Source: Ctena decussata | Lineage: Eukaryota; Mollusca; Bivalvia; Lucinida; Lucinidae | Length of the DNA stretch: 64,000 bases | Direction: 5' to 3' | Assembly: GCA_963989385.1 (NCBI GenBank) | Contig: OZ022509.1 | Span: 55,719,431-55,783,430, forward strand | Shown here: positions 1 to 12,293 of the stretch, one piece after another | How positions within the stretch are numbered: the stretch's first letter is position 1 | Layout: the number at the start of each line of letters is the position of its first letter | Notes under the pieces: model-generated | Databases searched by the model: none | What the model was told of the DNA's origin: nothing | Seen by the model: only the letters and a program-made list of their open reading frames with translations | Program-made: the position numbers and the translations under genes

Positions 1-1496
1 GACTTTGGTCGGAAAGCCCTAGTTACTGAGCTATGGGTCCACATATGTGAGTGGGGTAATTCAACATGGTTTTAGCCTGTCTTGTAGAAATATTCCCATT
101 TGGTAGGTGAGCATAACAGACAGACAGCATTTAATAAAATGATTAACAAAACATCTAAAATGTATTTCCATATCATTTTATTTTGTTTAATTTAAACATA
201 TGATGTCAAAAAAGACTTCCTTTGACATCCAGCATTTTTTTATATTTTTGTCCTCTATTTTCAATATTTCTTGGCGTCTATGCTAAATATACAGACCAGT
301 AATCATCAACTGCATGCAAAGGAAACACCTTGACCAGGACAATTGGAGTCTATATACCAGAATATCACCATGACCCAGTTTCATGGTTGACTGTACACAT
401 ATGCTTGCTTTGAAGATGGTTTTCATTCAACTTTATAACCTAGAAGTATAAAACTTTGGTCAAATTAATATCTCAACTGCTAAATTTTGCCCCCACCACC
501 ACATAATTATGATGAGGGGAGACGTAATGGTTTCAGTGCGAACCCGTCGGCGTCTGTGTCGTCGTCGGCGTGACAGTTTGTACCCACTATATTTCTTGAA
601 TCAACGGGTAGAATTTTACCAAACTTACACCCGTGGAATTTGATCAAGCTTGCTTGGATACACAGTCGGGACAAACTAACCAGCTGATTGGGTTTTGTTT
701 AATTTGACCCCATATTCAAGGCCTCAGGAGGTCATTAACTGTTAAGATTTCTGCGTCGGCATAGGCGTGACAATTTCCTGTACCTACGATATCTTTTGAA
801 ACAATAAGCGCAATTCCATAACACTTGCATGGATATATCATTAGGACAAGCTTAAGAGGTGGTCAGATTTCGGTGACCTTGACCTTATTTTCAAGGTCAC
901 AGAAGGACTTAATATGTGACGCAGACCGAGACGCAGACGCCAACGAGATCCGCACTGAAGCCAGTGTGTATTCCCTCACCTTTAGTGGCGGGGGTGTGGG
1001 CATAATATAGCAGTTAAGATATTAATTTGACCAAAGTTTCATAATTTAAGGTCATATAATGGAATGAAAACCATCTTACAAGCAAGTTTATGTGTTCAGT
1101 CAACCATGAAAACTAGGTCATTGTGAAATTCTAGTCACATCATCCAATGGTGCTGGTCAAGGTGCTCCCTTGACATGTGCTTGATGATTACTGGTCAGTT
1201 TATTTAGCAATGATGCCAAGAAATATTGAAAATAGAGGACAAAAATATAAAAAAAATGCTGAATGTCAAAGGGAAGTCTTTTTTGACAACATATGTTCAA
1301 ATTAACCCAATAAAATGATATGGAAATACATTTTAGATGTTCTGTTGATCATTTTATCAAACGCTGTCTGTCTGTTGTCATTTTTAATTCTACCAAATGA
1401 GAATAGTTTTACAAGACAGACTAAACCCATGTTGAATTACCCCCACCCACTTCTGTGGACCCATAGCTCAGTAACTAGGGCTTTCCGACCAAAGTC
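1..1496. repeat. Large foldback (inverted-repeat) element at the window edge
   Basis: The first 40 bases reappear as their reverse complement at about 1456-1496, and the match continues inward for roughly 480 bases (left arm 1-500, right arm 1015-1496) with small differences. The 500-base loop holds two diverged direct copies of a segment containing GTCGGCGTGACA-like sequence and GGTCACAGAAGGAC. The left arm begins at base 1, so the element may extend out of the window. Short open frames at 825-1010 and 1315-1512 lie inside it and show no protein signature. Confidence 0.85.
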
Positions 1497-1950
1497 ACAT
1501 ATGGTTCAATAAACTAGACACACTGGAGTATACCATCAGTTAAGAATGGTAAACTTTGGTAGGATGCAGAAAGCCCACCTTATTGATACCTCCCCCCCCC
1601 CCACGCCCCCCAGCTTTCGAAATCAATTTTTGTGGAAATGGCTTTATCGCTTACTGATTGAAGGACCAAAATTTTGTTGGTTAGCGATTTTGGTAACCCC
1701 CTCCCCCACCCTTCCAGACCGACTTATAATCTTATCCATCCAGCCTTTATCTTAACGTAAGGCTAATTTATTCGCATAAAATTGAATCTCCAAGCCAGAA
1801 TACTTAAACCATCCATAAAAAAAATATTGACAAGGATTCAGAAATTTAATACAAGGCTTAGTATTTATTGCAAAATGGATTCTTTAATATCGATTATAAG
1901 GAATAAATTAATACACTTTTAAATAAATTGGGCGTATGGGATCTACAAAG

Positions 1951-2179
1951 GAGCCGCGACATGACAAAAAGTGGCATATGCGCCAAATGAAGACTCGTAT
2001 CAGCCTGGGCATCCGACCAGTCTGATCAGTCTTCGCTGCCCACATGGAGCTAGCTTAGAGCCTTAGCTACCCTCGAAGCGCAAAGCGAGGACTCTGACCA
2101 GACTGGGCGGATGCCCAGGCTGATCTGAGTCATCGCTAGGCGCACATGCCACTTTGTTGCTTCTGTCAGACCGCGGCTC
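1951..2179. repeat. Palindromic MITE, family R, copy 1
   Basis: The ends are inverted copies of GAGCCGCGACAYGA. The arms include AGCCTGGGCATCCG and its reverse complement, around a short centre with AGCTTAGAGCCTTAGCTACC. At least eight full copies and three partial ones occur in the window; this one has a degenerate left end. Confidence 0.85.
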
Positions 2180-2307
2180 AAATAATGTTATAATCGTAGC
2201 TGCGTTGCAGCATGCAGCAATGACATGAGGAAACCATGCAAATTCAGCACAGCTTGTACTCCTTGGTATCCACAGGGTCCGATTCGACTGCCCGGATGAT
2301 TTAGGAG

Positions 2308-2508
2308 GAGCCCCGATAGCTTAGAAGGTTAGGTGCTGGCCTGCTGATCTAGCATCCCAGGTTCGAGCCCCGCTGTACGCGGGAATCATTTCGATCGTAA
2401 ACGGGGTTCCATTGCACACAGCCTTTCATTATCACCCACTCATCGTCCTGATATGACTGAAATGCTGTTAAAAAGGACTTAAATTGCGTCATCCATCAAT
2501 CCATCGGA
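2308..2508 (+). repeat. tRNA-derived SINE, family 2, copy 1
   Basis: The head begins GAGCCCCGATAGCTTAG and has a B-box-like GGTTCGAGCCC, so it derives from a tRNA. The body carries TTCCATTGCACACAGCC, CGTCCTGATATGACTGAAAT and AAAAAGGACTTAAA, and the tail is CATCCATCAATCCATC. The same body occurs at 6767, 10518 and, reversed, at 29206. Confidence 0.8.
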
Positions 2509-2561
2509 TGCTTTAGCACCTGCCTGCCGATGCGTTAGCGGAATGTCCTTTGATGTTATTA

Positions 2562-3260
2562 TGATCCCCCGCCGAAGGCAGCGGGTCATTAGGTTTCGTT
2601 GCCCTCCGTCTTTCCGTTCGTCTGTCCGTTCGTCTGTCCGTCCGTCCGTCTGAAGCCATAACTAAAAAACCATTGAATTTAATAGTAAATGTATATCACT
2701 GTAACGCGATGATGCACGTCGAGTTTTGTCAGACTGACTTTAGTAGTCCATGAGTTATTGCCCTTGAATTGCTTTAAACTTTAGCCCTTTTACCATTAGT
2801 TATGCCCATTTTTTATCCTTTTTGCACAATTTGTTTTTGGGTATTATAGCCGTGTTTGCTATTATTCTTTTCGAATTTGATCCAAGGATGACGCATTGGA
2901 AAAGATTTGATACATATTTCTCAGGGTTTTTTTTCCGTGAAGGATTGATGGTTATGAGTTATGTCCCTTCGAATTTCTCCAAACATGTAGAAAAGTTCAT
3001 TTGTAGGTGGTCTAGTATAGCAAAACATTATAGTTTGTTTGGAACAAAGGTAAAATGCATGGTGAGTGGATGGGGGTTTGGTAAGCCACGCTTACTGCCA
3101 TTTCTTGTTTCATCTTTATTGTTTTTCCATAGAAATTCCTGTAAACAGACATTGGAAATCCTGATCAAACGACGGGATTTTTACGTTCTCAGCGTCTGGA
3201 CGGAGTCTACACTTGCATATGTCCCAAAAAAGGGTTTCCAGTCTTAAAAGAGTTAGCGAG
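2562..3260. repeat. Repeat with a terminal hairpin and CCGT-rich microsatellite
   Basis: It starts with an imperfect hairpin (CCCCGCCGAAGGCAGCGGG) followed by repeats of GTCCGTTCGTCT and a long AT-rich body. A 141-codon open frame (2822-3247) lies in the body; it shows no recognisable domain and starts at a non-ATG codon, so I treat it as chance. The hairpin read on the - strand resembles a Helitron/Helentron terminus, which is only a suggestion. Confidence 0.5.
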
Positions 3261-3453
3261 CTATGCTGTCTGGCGACAGAGCCTACAAATAGCACTATGG
3301 TGTTTTAAGTTTCCTCGTTACAGAATAATGTTATTATAGCTATGTAAATATTTTATTTAAAATTAAAAGTATCTAATATTTGCGGTGACAAAAGCATAAG
3401 CGGGACCTTGTTCCAGAATATTGGGACAGATGTGACTGTCAAATAGCATAAAT

Positions 3454-3634
3454 GAGCCGCGACACGAAAAAAACAACAAAGTGGTTGTGCGCCCAGGGCA
3501 GATTCAGGGCAACTCAGGGTAGCTAAGGGTCTAAGCTACCTCCATGCGGTCAGCAAAAACTCTGATCAGCCCAGTCTGATCTGAGTCTTCGCTGGGCGCA
3601 CAACCACAGTGTTGGTATTCTCGTGTCGCGGCTC
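3454..3634. repeat. Palindromic MITE, family R, copy 2
   Basis: Both ends match GAGCCGCGACACGA inverted, and the CAAAGTGGTTGTGCGCCCAG arm is present. It is shorter than the typical copy because part of the left arm is deleted. A right-arm-only fragment follows at 3720-3790. Confidence 0.85.
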
Positions 3635-3815
3635 ATATATCCTAATCAAACTGCTCATAATAGAGAAATCTGATCATAGTCTACACTGCTTGCTAATCTA
3701 ACATGTAGTAACACGACAAACGATACGCCCAGGCTGATCTAAGTCTTTGCTGGGTGCACATGCACTTTGTCGGGTTTGTCGCGTTTATGTGCCCAAGTAT
3801 TAAGATAGAGTATGG

Positions 3816-4070
3816 CATTAAAGGGTATGGTTACACCTGTATATTAACCGCCATTTTTATGAAGGGAAACAACTGTTAATACTCCTTAATTGGTTTCCTG
3901 GATGACCTAGTCCTTTCAAAATAGTGCCTCTTCCTAAAGGAAAGAACTTGCACCTTCGCGACCAACGTCTTTCCTCTAACAGTTGACCCCATTTGAGATA
4001 AAAAAAAAAGTCAAAATGAAATTGGCAGAGTTACTTCCCTTGAAAGTGTGCCCATTCCTCTTAATACTGA
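3816..4070. repeat. MITE family M, copy 1
   Basis: Divergent member of a family whose ends read AAGGTGAATGGGTACACTTT and its reverse complement, with an internal hairpin made of AAAGGAAAGAACTTGC and GCAAATTCTTTCC. Other copies lie near 20795, 38160, 44755, 49155, 54982 and 58171. Confidence 0.6.
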
Positions 4071-4516
4071 AATCCAATTAAGCAAAGCAAATTTTCATAT
4101 CGTCCCATTTATGCTCTTTGTCAATGCAAATATTAGATACATTTAAAATAAACAAAAATTAGCTTTCCATAATTGGATTTCCGTATTAAGGTGAATCGGT
4201 ACGTTTTCCGGAGAAACAACTGTGCCATTTTCTTTTTTAGTCTCCTCTTCCTTTCGAATAAAAAAGGGCCAGTTTTCTATAAATTTTCAAAATAATATGC
4301 TATTCTAATGCACTTACAAATATAACGCGACGTCTGATTGGATAACGTCAAAAAATTGCGACAGTATATTCTGCGATTTACTGTCGCAAACCGGACGTCA
4401 TTATGTAACGTCCTTCTCATTGGCTGACGTTTGGTTTTACGTTGCTGACAGCGCTTGAAATGGGTGCAAACTAGTACATTATGAAGGGTGAAAATGTGGA
4501 AAAGTACATTAGAATG

Positions 4517-4690
4517 GGGATAACTGTATTGAAAATTGTCATTTGGGGAGGTAAATCATCGGTTTTATGGTCGCAAATTGCATTTTACGGCTCCGCTGGC
4601 GCGTCGCCGTCAAACGAAATTTGCGACCATAAAACCGATGATTTACCTCCCCAAATGACAATTTTCAAGACATTTATCCCCTAATTAATA
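4517..4690. repeat. Near-perfect hairpin MITE
   Basis: The left arm (from about 4530, with GGGGAGGTAAATCATCGG) is matched by its reverse complement from about 4620 to 4675. The loop is GC-rich (GGCTCCGCTGGCGCGTC). The open frame running through it (4481-4684) is a consequence of the palindrome. Confidence 0.85.
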
Positions 4691-4938
4691 CCTATGACCT
4701 ATTCTTGCGTTAACTATCGTTCCTGATTAATATAATTTTGGATCTTTGTCTCACAAATGAAAATAAATATTTCAGTTAAGGGAAATTGCAGTCAAATCAT
4801 ATGGTTGAGATCATATTGAAGACAATACGACTTCCCCAACTCAACACCATTGTCAATTTTTGCCCACCATTTTGTTCATACACAGCACAAGTAAGGTAGT
4901 TTTTGCAGAAGGTCGCTAAGTTTCCTTATAAATAAATA

Positions 4939-5143
4939 CAGTCAACTCTCGATATCTCGAAGTCAAAATTTAGCCCAAACTACTGATATCTCAAAGTAAA
5001 TTTTCTGGCACCAGAAAATTTACTTTGAGATATCAGTAGTTTGAGATAACAGGAGAAAAAATGTAAATAAAAATGGGAAATATATTCTTTGATATGAGAA
5101 GATATTTTGAGATATCAGTGTTCGAGATATCGGGAGTTGACTG
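4939..5143. mobile_element. TA-flanked MITE with pogo/Tigger-like ends
   Basis: The ends are CAGTCAACTCTCGATATCTC and its imperfect reverse complement, bounded on both sides by TA, as expected for a Tc1/mariner/pogo-type target duplication. Inside is a second perfect hairpin of ACTGATATCTCAAAGTAAAT around TTTCTGGCACCAGAAA. Related relics are at about 8686-8838 and 40846-41029, both next to a family R copy. Assignment to pogo/Tigger rests on the end sequence only. Confidence 0.75.
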
Positions 5144-5149
5144 TATTTT

Positions 5150-6230
5150 TTAACAGGGTCAAGAATAACAGAATAGGCCTAACAATCGTTCCTTCAAATT
5201 AAAGTCACCTTAATTTTAAGTTCTGAAAATTTAAAGTCATATTTTTACTTGTAAACTAATGATAATCATGGAAAATTTAAGCCAGTGAACTAGTTTGGGA
5301 TGTACTCAATCGATTTAACACAAACTTGTCCGGAAAAAAAAACTTATGATAAACAGTAGTTTTCATAACAAAAAAATATTTTTAGGTGTCCTTAATTGTA
5401 ATGAAGGATTGTAGCCCTGTGCCCCAATCAGGTAAAGTTTTACCATTTCTTTGATATACACTTACAACTTTTTTCACAGGTAGGAAGTTTAATGTACTTT
5501 CTGTTCGATCAGTCCATTTATAAAAAAGAAAGAATAGCCCCACATAGTCTCATAGATTATATAAATAATGCCGACACAATAGGAAGATACTTTTACATAC
5601 TTTGGTCTCTATCTGTCTCATTAAAATTCAGTATTACCGCATTTATTGGAAGTATTTTAACACACATACTAAATTACCGTAATTTTCCTAAATATAAGGC
5701 CACCTTAATTAAGTGTCGTTACATAATTTTGTCAAACAAAAACAGATCATACAAGGTTTTCAATCCTGAATATGAGTTCATTTTCAGAACCGTCTTTGTG
5801 GACTAGTAACGAAAGCGCACGTGTATTCGGCACCTTTACTCTTTGATGCAGCCAATTATTAAACTGTTGCATTGTACAACGTAAATGACATTCTTTGTCA
5901 CTGCATATGAAAACTTACAATGGGCCTTTGCAAACACTCAAGTGCCTGACTACCTGTTCGTCAGCGCAGGGCCTAACTCTTTACTGTTTACCATTGGTAG
6001 GTCCAATATTGGGTGGCCTTAATGCCAGAGGCCTTGTAAGTCTTCAAGGTAGGCTAGCTTGTTGGTTCCGGTTTTTGATATACCCGTAAGTTGGCACTGT
6101 TTCGCGCGCATTTAGTTATCATTTGATTACCGTACAATTAAAATAAATGGAGCACCTTAAATAACTACCGTAATTGCCCTTAAAATGGAACGGTTTGGTT
6201 TTCAATGTTTTTATGCGTTGAAAAAAGCAT
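5150..6230. other. No supported gene
   Basis: AT-rich sequence. The 104-codon frame at 5492-5806 has no recognisable motif, splice context or homologous copy in the window, and I do not call it. Confidence 0.5.
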
Positions 6231-6238
6231 ATGTAATA

Positions 6239-6305
6239 GCAAACAGTGTAGACCCTGATCAGACTGCTCCTTTGGAGCAGTCTGATCTGGATCTGCACTG
6301 TTTGC
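6239..6305. repeat. 67-nt palindrome, family C, copy 1
   Basis: Two 32-nt arms beginning GCAAACAGTG surround a 3-nt centre (TTT). The inner arm is CAGACTGCTCC against GGAGCAGTCTG. Other copies are at 14262, 17210, 47937, 49766 and 53217. Confidence 0.9.
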
Positions 6306-6689
6306 TCAGACCTACCTGTCCACATACTTATAATTTTTACGGCATGCAGTTTCGAATCAGCTTTCTGAAAGATCGCCAAAATCGTTTTATATTAATTAAG
6401 AAATGATATTTTATATTTAGATCTATAAGGAAAACGGATGATTATCTTAAGACAATGACTGTTTACTTTGTTTTAAGTCAAAATAGTCAATATTGTATTA
6501 TCGGATAGAGTAGTCAATATATTCAGGTTGGGTTATACGGACGTATGTTAGACAACGGAGAGTTTATGAAAATATATTGGAAAGTTTTGTGGTTCCATCA
6601 GTATCTGTGATCAATTGGATGGCTTTGTGATATTTTGTGTAGGATGTCGATTTTCTAGATTCTCAAATATTGCTTTTCTTCTTCTTCTT

Positions 6690-6765
6690 CTTCGTCTTTC
6701 TTCATCTATTATTATTATTATTTATTATAATTACATGTATTATTATTATTATTGTTATCGTTGTT
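6690..6765. repeat. TTC / ATT microsatellite
   Basis: Runs of CTTCTT and then ATTATT, ending just before a SINE. The short frames translated here are low-complexity. Confidence 0.9.
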
Positions 6766-6766
6766 G

Positions 6767-6940
6767 GAGCCCCGGTAGCTCAGTGGGCTCAGCGCTGGCC
6801 TGCTGATCAAGCGGTTTTGAGTTGGATTTCTTTCAACTGTGAAAGGGATTTCAGTCCACGCAACCTCTCAACCACCCATCTTCCTGATATGACTGAACTA
6901 CTGTTGAAAAGGACGTAAAATCAGAAGTCATCCAGCCATC
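6767..6940 (+). repeat. tRNA-derived SINE, family 2, copy 2
   Basis: Head GAGCCCCGGTAGCTCAG, body CTTCCTGATATGACTGAACT and GAAAAGGACGTAAAATC, tail CATCCAGCCATC. The region between the A box and the body is shortened, so the B box is lost. Confidence 0.8.
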
Positions 6941-7701
6941 GTTATTGGCGATGGTGGCGGTGATGTTGCTTTAATTTGTTCTATTTGTCTTCCGTAATTT
7001 ATTCGATTTGTATTTTTGTTAATCGTGAGGGCAGTGTAGGCCTCAGAAGTATACCTAGATTTTCGTCATGTTAAATATGTCCTTCCCTAACAGACTTGTC
7101 AGCCAGCCAAAAGTCAGTCTTAAAAGAACCACCTGCTCGGAGTTCCAGGTGATTTCAGTTGCAAACCGCGATTAGACCAAATTTGCGTAGACAGCAAACT
7201 ATGTTGGGCAATAGTTATGTTTTTTTTCCACCTAAGACTCATAACAAGAAAGTCTAAATTGCAAAGAAGTATCCAGTACTACTTGAAACAAAAATTATAT
7301 ACTAACGCAATAGAAATACAGGAATATTCGCTTCAGGGCTTTCCGTCATAGCGAACAAATGGCATTTCGACAGGAAATAAAGTACATTATTTTATTTTTA
7401 TTTATTTATTCATTCATTTATTTATTTATTTGTTATTAGGCAAATCAGTCAAAACACTTGCTGCAAGGTAATGCGCTAATGACATAATGATGACGTTAGA
7501 AATAGGGCTTCGGCAAGGGGTCTCTTTCCTGTACACAAGAAGAATACCCTTTTCCAGAAATATTTATGTTAAAACCCAATCTGGTGCTGGGTAACTTTCA
7601 GTGCCGGTTTGGATAAAAGTATGTCAAGGACGTCGACCTACTGTGCTGGCTGCCAGGGTAGGTGCGGGTGTTGTTTTTTTTCTCTAGCCTTTCATATCTC
7701 G

Positions 7702-7756
<55 letters not shown>

Positions 7757-8547
7757 GAAACGGCTCGATATAGACGGAAATGCTTTTTCAAAGAACCATT
7801 ATACCCAAAACAACCAACCATTAACGCCCAATCGCCACCTCCATGCGATAAGGTATCTTTCTTTGTGATACTGCTCCAATCGATTTACCCAGTAAGATTT
7901 GTTTAACTTTCAATTATCTTATAAGCCTCGATATTAGACAATGTTTAAACAATTATAATTTAGCTCGGGTGCAAACAGCGAGGTTGAATACTGTCCTGGA
8001 GGTCAAAGTTTTGTTTTAACATAGAGAAAGATTCCGTGAGAAACGAGCATTATTGCTTTGCATTTAGTTTAATCATTATAAACAAATAAACAGTATAATC
8101 TCAGAAACAACCCCACTGGACCGGATATTTGTAGTTTGCGGAACTGTGGCTGGTCAAATAGCATATATCCTAATTAAAGAGCTCATAAGAGAACAATCTG
8201 GTCATAGTCTACACTGCTTGCTAATCTTGCCTACACGTCATTGGAGTTGTTTCAATTTTCGTAACCGTGTGTCCGTCCATACACGCTCTCCCGGTTTCAT
8301 AACTTAGTAATTATTGAATATTATAATAAATTAAGTTGCTAAATTTGCATATTATTTTATAGAATAAAACGCACTGATTACCTCCCTTGTCAGTCATAAA
8401 TTAAAAACGCGATTCCGTAAAATGTCTCTGTTCCGTTCCGTTCCGCAAAATACCAATAGCCACAAGACCATCAAAAAATAATAGTATGCGAACAATGAAG
8501 CCTAGAAGTCTGACGGGGTCTTACAAATTATTTAGTATTCCTATTCC
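6941..8547. other. Intergenic, with (TTTA)n at 7385-7435 and (CT)n at 7706-7755
   Basis: I see no gene. A TTTA-type microsatellite and a roughly 48-base CT run are present. The serine/leucine frame across the CT run is an artefact of the dinucleotide repeat. Confidence 0.6.
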
Positions 8548-8620
8548 TGGATGCCCATGCTGATTTGAGTCTTCGCTAAGCGCACATGCCTCTTTGTTGG
8601 TTTTATCGTGTCGCGGCTTA
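8548..8620. repeat. Family R fragment (right arm only)
   Basis: Contains TGAGTCTTCGCTAAGCGCAC and ends GTGTCGCGGCTTA, matching the right arm of the palindromic MITE. The left arm is absent. Confidence 0.7.
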
Positions 8621-8685
8621 ATATTGAGTTACATGTGACGCCAAATACTTATGCTGCTCTGAGTACAGCGGGCTCTTGTTTTCTC

Positions 8686-8838
8686 GAGCATTTCTATCTC
8701 AAAGTACCCTCATATTTCAAAGAACACATTTTGGACACACTTTCTGTAAATTTCAATTGTTATCTCAAACTTTTGGTATCTCAAAGTAAATTGGGATCAG
8801 AAAATTTACTTTTGATATCAGAAGTTTGGGATAACTTT
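8686..8838. repeat. Relic of the TA-flanked MITE
   Basis: Contains TATCTCAAAGTAAATT and its inverted partner ATTTACTTTTGATATCAGA, as in the 4939-5143 element. The outer left terminus is not recognisable. A family R copy starts 10 bases downstream. Confidence 0.65.
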
Positions 8839-8848
8839 TTAATCATAT

Positions 8849-9053
8849 GAGCCGCAACACGAGAAAACCAACAAAGTGGCTGTGCGCCCGGCGCAGACTC
8901 AGATCAGCCTGGGCATCCGCCAAGTTTGACCAGAGTCTTCAATATCCGCATGGAGGCAACTTAGACTCTTAGCTACCCTTTAAGGTTGCCCAGGCTGATC
9001 TGAGTCTGCGCTGGGCGCAGAACCACTATGTTCGTTTTCACGTGTCGCGGCTC
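8849..9053. repeat. Palindromic MITE, family R, copy 3
   Basis: Inverted ends GAGCCGCAACACGAGAAAAC and its partner. Arms carry CAGCCTGGGCATCCGCC and its complement, with a centre containing CCGCATGGAGGCAACTTAGA. Confidence 0.9.
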
Positions 9054-9232
9054 AATTATACGTCAGCTATTATTATGTCCATGCCCGGGCTACGGTTTTA
9101 AAATCGTATTTTACGTGACCTGAATGCTTAAAATGTTTAAAACGTTTCCTACCGGAACATGAAATAAATCACTTACCTCGTAAATTATGTTAACAAAGCG
9201 CAAGGCAAGCTTACTGCAATTAATATTTCTTT

Positions 9233-9455
9233 CGGCTATATTCAAGAACAAAACTCACACTCACACTCGACTCAAACTCGAGTAAGTATCCCTCAAGTGT
9301 GGCTGGAGTGGGATTAACAAGAGTGTGAGTGGAGTTCAACTTTTGTATTCACGAAGCTATCTCAACCTCACCTTTCCCAAGTGTGACTCGAGCTTCACTC
9401 CAGTTTCAAGTAGTAAATAATAACGTTGCAATACACCTTTTTTATGGATCGGTGA
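9233..9455. repeat. TIR element with CACACTC-rich arms, copy 1
   Basis: Starts CGGCTATATTCAAGAAC followed by repeated CTCACACTC, with internal GAGTGTGAGTGGAGT. The same terminus occurs inverted at the end of a second copy (12090-12293). Confidence 0.6.
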
Positions 9456-9611
9456 TGCGAGTCAGTCGATGGTTTTACCTCTGTCCGTCTGTCCGTCCGT
9501 CGCGCCTAAAATTTTTGTATACTTTCTGGAATCAAGCAATGAATATGAAACTTTACACAGCGTTTACAGACCTACCAAAGATAAGCATTTGACTTTTTTT
9601 ATTTCTTTTTG

Positions 9612-9638
9612 AGAGAGAGAGAGAGAGAGAGAGAGAGG
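9612..9638. repeat. (GA)n microsatellite
   Basis: About 13 uninterrupted GA units. Confidence 0.95.
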
Positions 9639-10517
9639 ATCGAGGTTTAGGGTGTGGGGTGGGGATGACAGACACAGTTTACGGGGGGTCATCATCTTTG
9701 TAAAATACACACATTTTCTATTGTTTGTATGTTGATAGTGCAAAATTGCCTCTGCTTCATATTTATCTATACATTCTGACTTATAACAGTGAATTAGATT
9801 CACTGGGTCGTCGGATGTACTGGGTAACTTCCAGTAACGGGGCGTCCTTCTAACTGAACGAGGGCCAACTGTGTTTGCAGCAGGTAAGTAACGGGGTTTG
9901 GGTTTTTATTTTTACTCTCGTCTATCTTATCTTCTTTTTCTTTCTGTGAGACGGCACGATATAATGCGCCCTGAAAGAGGCATTCAAATCAAACAACCAC
10001 CTAATCAAATAGCCAGCCAACGAAATCAGATTCAGTATAGAAAAAACGTATTTGTCTAAAAAAACACACATGGAGACATGAAATATATCAAAAACTATAA
10101 ATGCCGGTCTGAACGGACAAACAATGCACTCCCTTGAAAAGAAGGGTCATACACTGTTTTGGCATTCCTTAAAGCTACCAAAACCCAGCCAAACCTGATT
10201 CATTAGTTGTCACAGTAATGGTGCTATGGCCCCACCGATATCTACCAGGACACATAAATGATAATGTAAAATGAATTCATTTTTCTTTTCTCAAATGATT
10301 TAATTCTTTCTTTTATTTGATTTAATATGTACAGTTTATCGCGCAAGAAGATGATGAAAATCATGCTTAGGAAACCTAAGATGGATCACGAAGACTTCAT
10401 AATTAGGTGATGGGTGGAGGGGTAATAGGGGCGAGGTAGTTCATTTTTTTCCGATTCTGAATATAAAATAGTTCATCATATGCAGTCGGGTATGTTTCTT
10501 CTTCTTCTTCTCTCTCA

Positions 10518-10704
10518 GGAGTACCGGTAGCTGTATGGGTTAAGCACTGGCCTTCTTTGCCAGCGGTCCGGGTTCGACTCCTACTGGCTATATGATTTTT
10601 TTCAAAAGCAAAGGCAGTTCTATTGCATACAGCCTTTCATTGTCACCCTCCCGTCGTCCTGATTTGACGTGAATAAAATACTGTGAAAAGGACTTAAAAT
10701 CGCA

Positions 10705-10712
<8 letters not shown>
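10518..10712 (+). repeat. tRNA-derived SINE, family 2, copy 3
   Basis: Head GTACCGGTAGCTGTATGGG, B-box-like GGTTCGACTCC, then the family body (TCTATTGCATACAGCC, CGTCGTCCTGATTTGACG, GAAAAGGACTTAAAATC). The tail runs directly into a (CT)n tract at 10711-10741. Confidence 0.8.
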
Positions 10713-10744
<32 letters not shown>

Positions 10745-10749
10745 TGATA

Positions 10750-11463
10750 TTGGGTGAAGAAAAAGGTGACGGAGCGGACACAAAATGTTAGTTGACCATT
10801 AAGTTTGACCTTGAATTCGGTCCAACATCATTAAAATATGTTTTGCACAAAGCTTTGACAAGGCTTCATTAAAGTTTCAAGATCTCCTCCTGTTGGCCCA
10901 GAAGATAAGGAGCGAACAAGAAAAGGGAGAAAAACAGACATACGGACTGAACAAGAGGGTCATGAACCCCAACTGTAGAGATATGAGAAACATTGGTTAA
11001 AGGTCAACGAATGACCTTGACATCTTAGTCGACTATTACAAATTTTTGTAGCGAAATCTTCTACTAATTCCATGAACTCTTCTGTTCGAACACTTCTGAG
11101 TTAAAGCACCAAAACGCAAATTTGACCTTGCCGTACAAAAGGTGAAGGTCAACCCAAAGTCGTCATTTGGTAGTACTTGTGTACCTGATGCTACATATCA
11201 TCAGTCTAATGGTTCTGGAGAAGAAGATTCTTAAAGATTTTTACTATATTTTGGAGTGGTGGCCGTGTTGGTCATGTGACTCAGACCATTTGAACAACTC
11301 TTCGCATCCGCAAGCTCTGGCGCAGTATACGAAATTTGCTTACACTCAGCCCATAGGTTTTAGACGCGAAGTTGTTTTAAATTGTGGACGGACGGACGAC
11401 GACGGATGATGGAGCTTGTCTATCCTATTAGGTCCTCCGGAGCGTTTGGTTCAGGTGAGCTAA
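10750..11463 (+). mobile_element. Helentron-like 3' portion
   Basis: Ends GGTTCAGGTGAGCTAAAAT after a GACGGACGACGACGG run, the same terminus as the elements ending at 33942 and 62597. The body has diverged repeats with GACCTTGA motifs. No 5' end is visible. The 80-codon frame at 11167 is part of the repeat. Confidence 0.55.
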
Positions 11464-12089
11464 AATAGAAGTATGGTCATGCACATCATTCTTTTTCTCT
11501 GCATATGTTTCATGCAGTTATCTTGAAGGGTTTACTATAAAATTATGAAGCAGACATAAAATATAAATATTTGAGCTTTGACCTTCACGTGCGACCTTGA
11601 CCCAACATTCTTAAAGAGTATTTCCTCACAACGTTTTGGTAAGATAGACGCATAATACATGTTTTCAGGTGATACTCAGTGGAGTACAGTTGTTGTTTGT
11701 TGCTGTTTTGAATTTAACGGCCCTTTGAGACAGTCTATATCGGGCCGTCTCCAAGAAAGATGGATAAAGAAATGAGAAATGACAGACATGAGAAAAGAAT
11801 AATAATAATAATAATAAACTGCCCGCACCTACTGTAAGCACGGTAAGCCCTTGCCCTACTTAAATCCAAATAAGTAGGAACCCCCGGTACTGGAAGTTAT
11901 AACCAGCACCATTGCTCGACCACCATCCCCGTGGAATACAGAGTGTAGCCTATATATTATGTAACGGACAGACAGACGGATGGGGCAATACCATATAAAT
12001 GACGACTCGTCTAAAATATGACCAAACACGAATGATAAATATGTAAAACGGCAAGCTTTCGCACCAAAGTCAGTTAAGTTCTATTTCGT
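11464..12089. other. Intergenic, no gene seen
   Basis: Holds an ATA microsatellite near 11800 and otherwise undistinguished repeat-like sequence. Confidence 0.5.
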
Positions 12090-12293
12090 ATTCATAAACA
12101 ACACTTGAGTTGAGTTCAAGGGAGGTATCGGTCTCACTCAACGCTCACTCACTTTATCGAGTCCACTCAGAGCTCCCTAACCTTTGTGAATACCAACGAG
12201 CCCTAAGTTGAGTCTACCTGTGACCGCTAGACGATTAACTCAATGAGTGGAGTATGAGTGGAGTGTGAGTGACGTTCTTGAATATAGCCGTTT
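12090..12293. repeat. TIR element with CACACTC-rich arms, copy 2
   Basis: Ends GTGGAGTGTGAGTGACGTTC followed by TTGAATATAGCCG, the inverse of the copy-1 start at 9233. Confidence 0.6.

Noticed and set aside
2822..3247. 141-codon open frame
   Set aside because: Non-ATG start, low-complexity composition, inside a repeat with a terminal hairpin; no domain.
5492..5806. 104-codon open frame
   Set aside because: No motif, no splice or promoter context; AT-rich chance frame is likelier.
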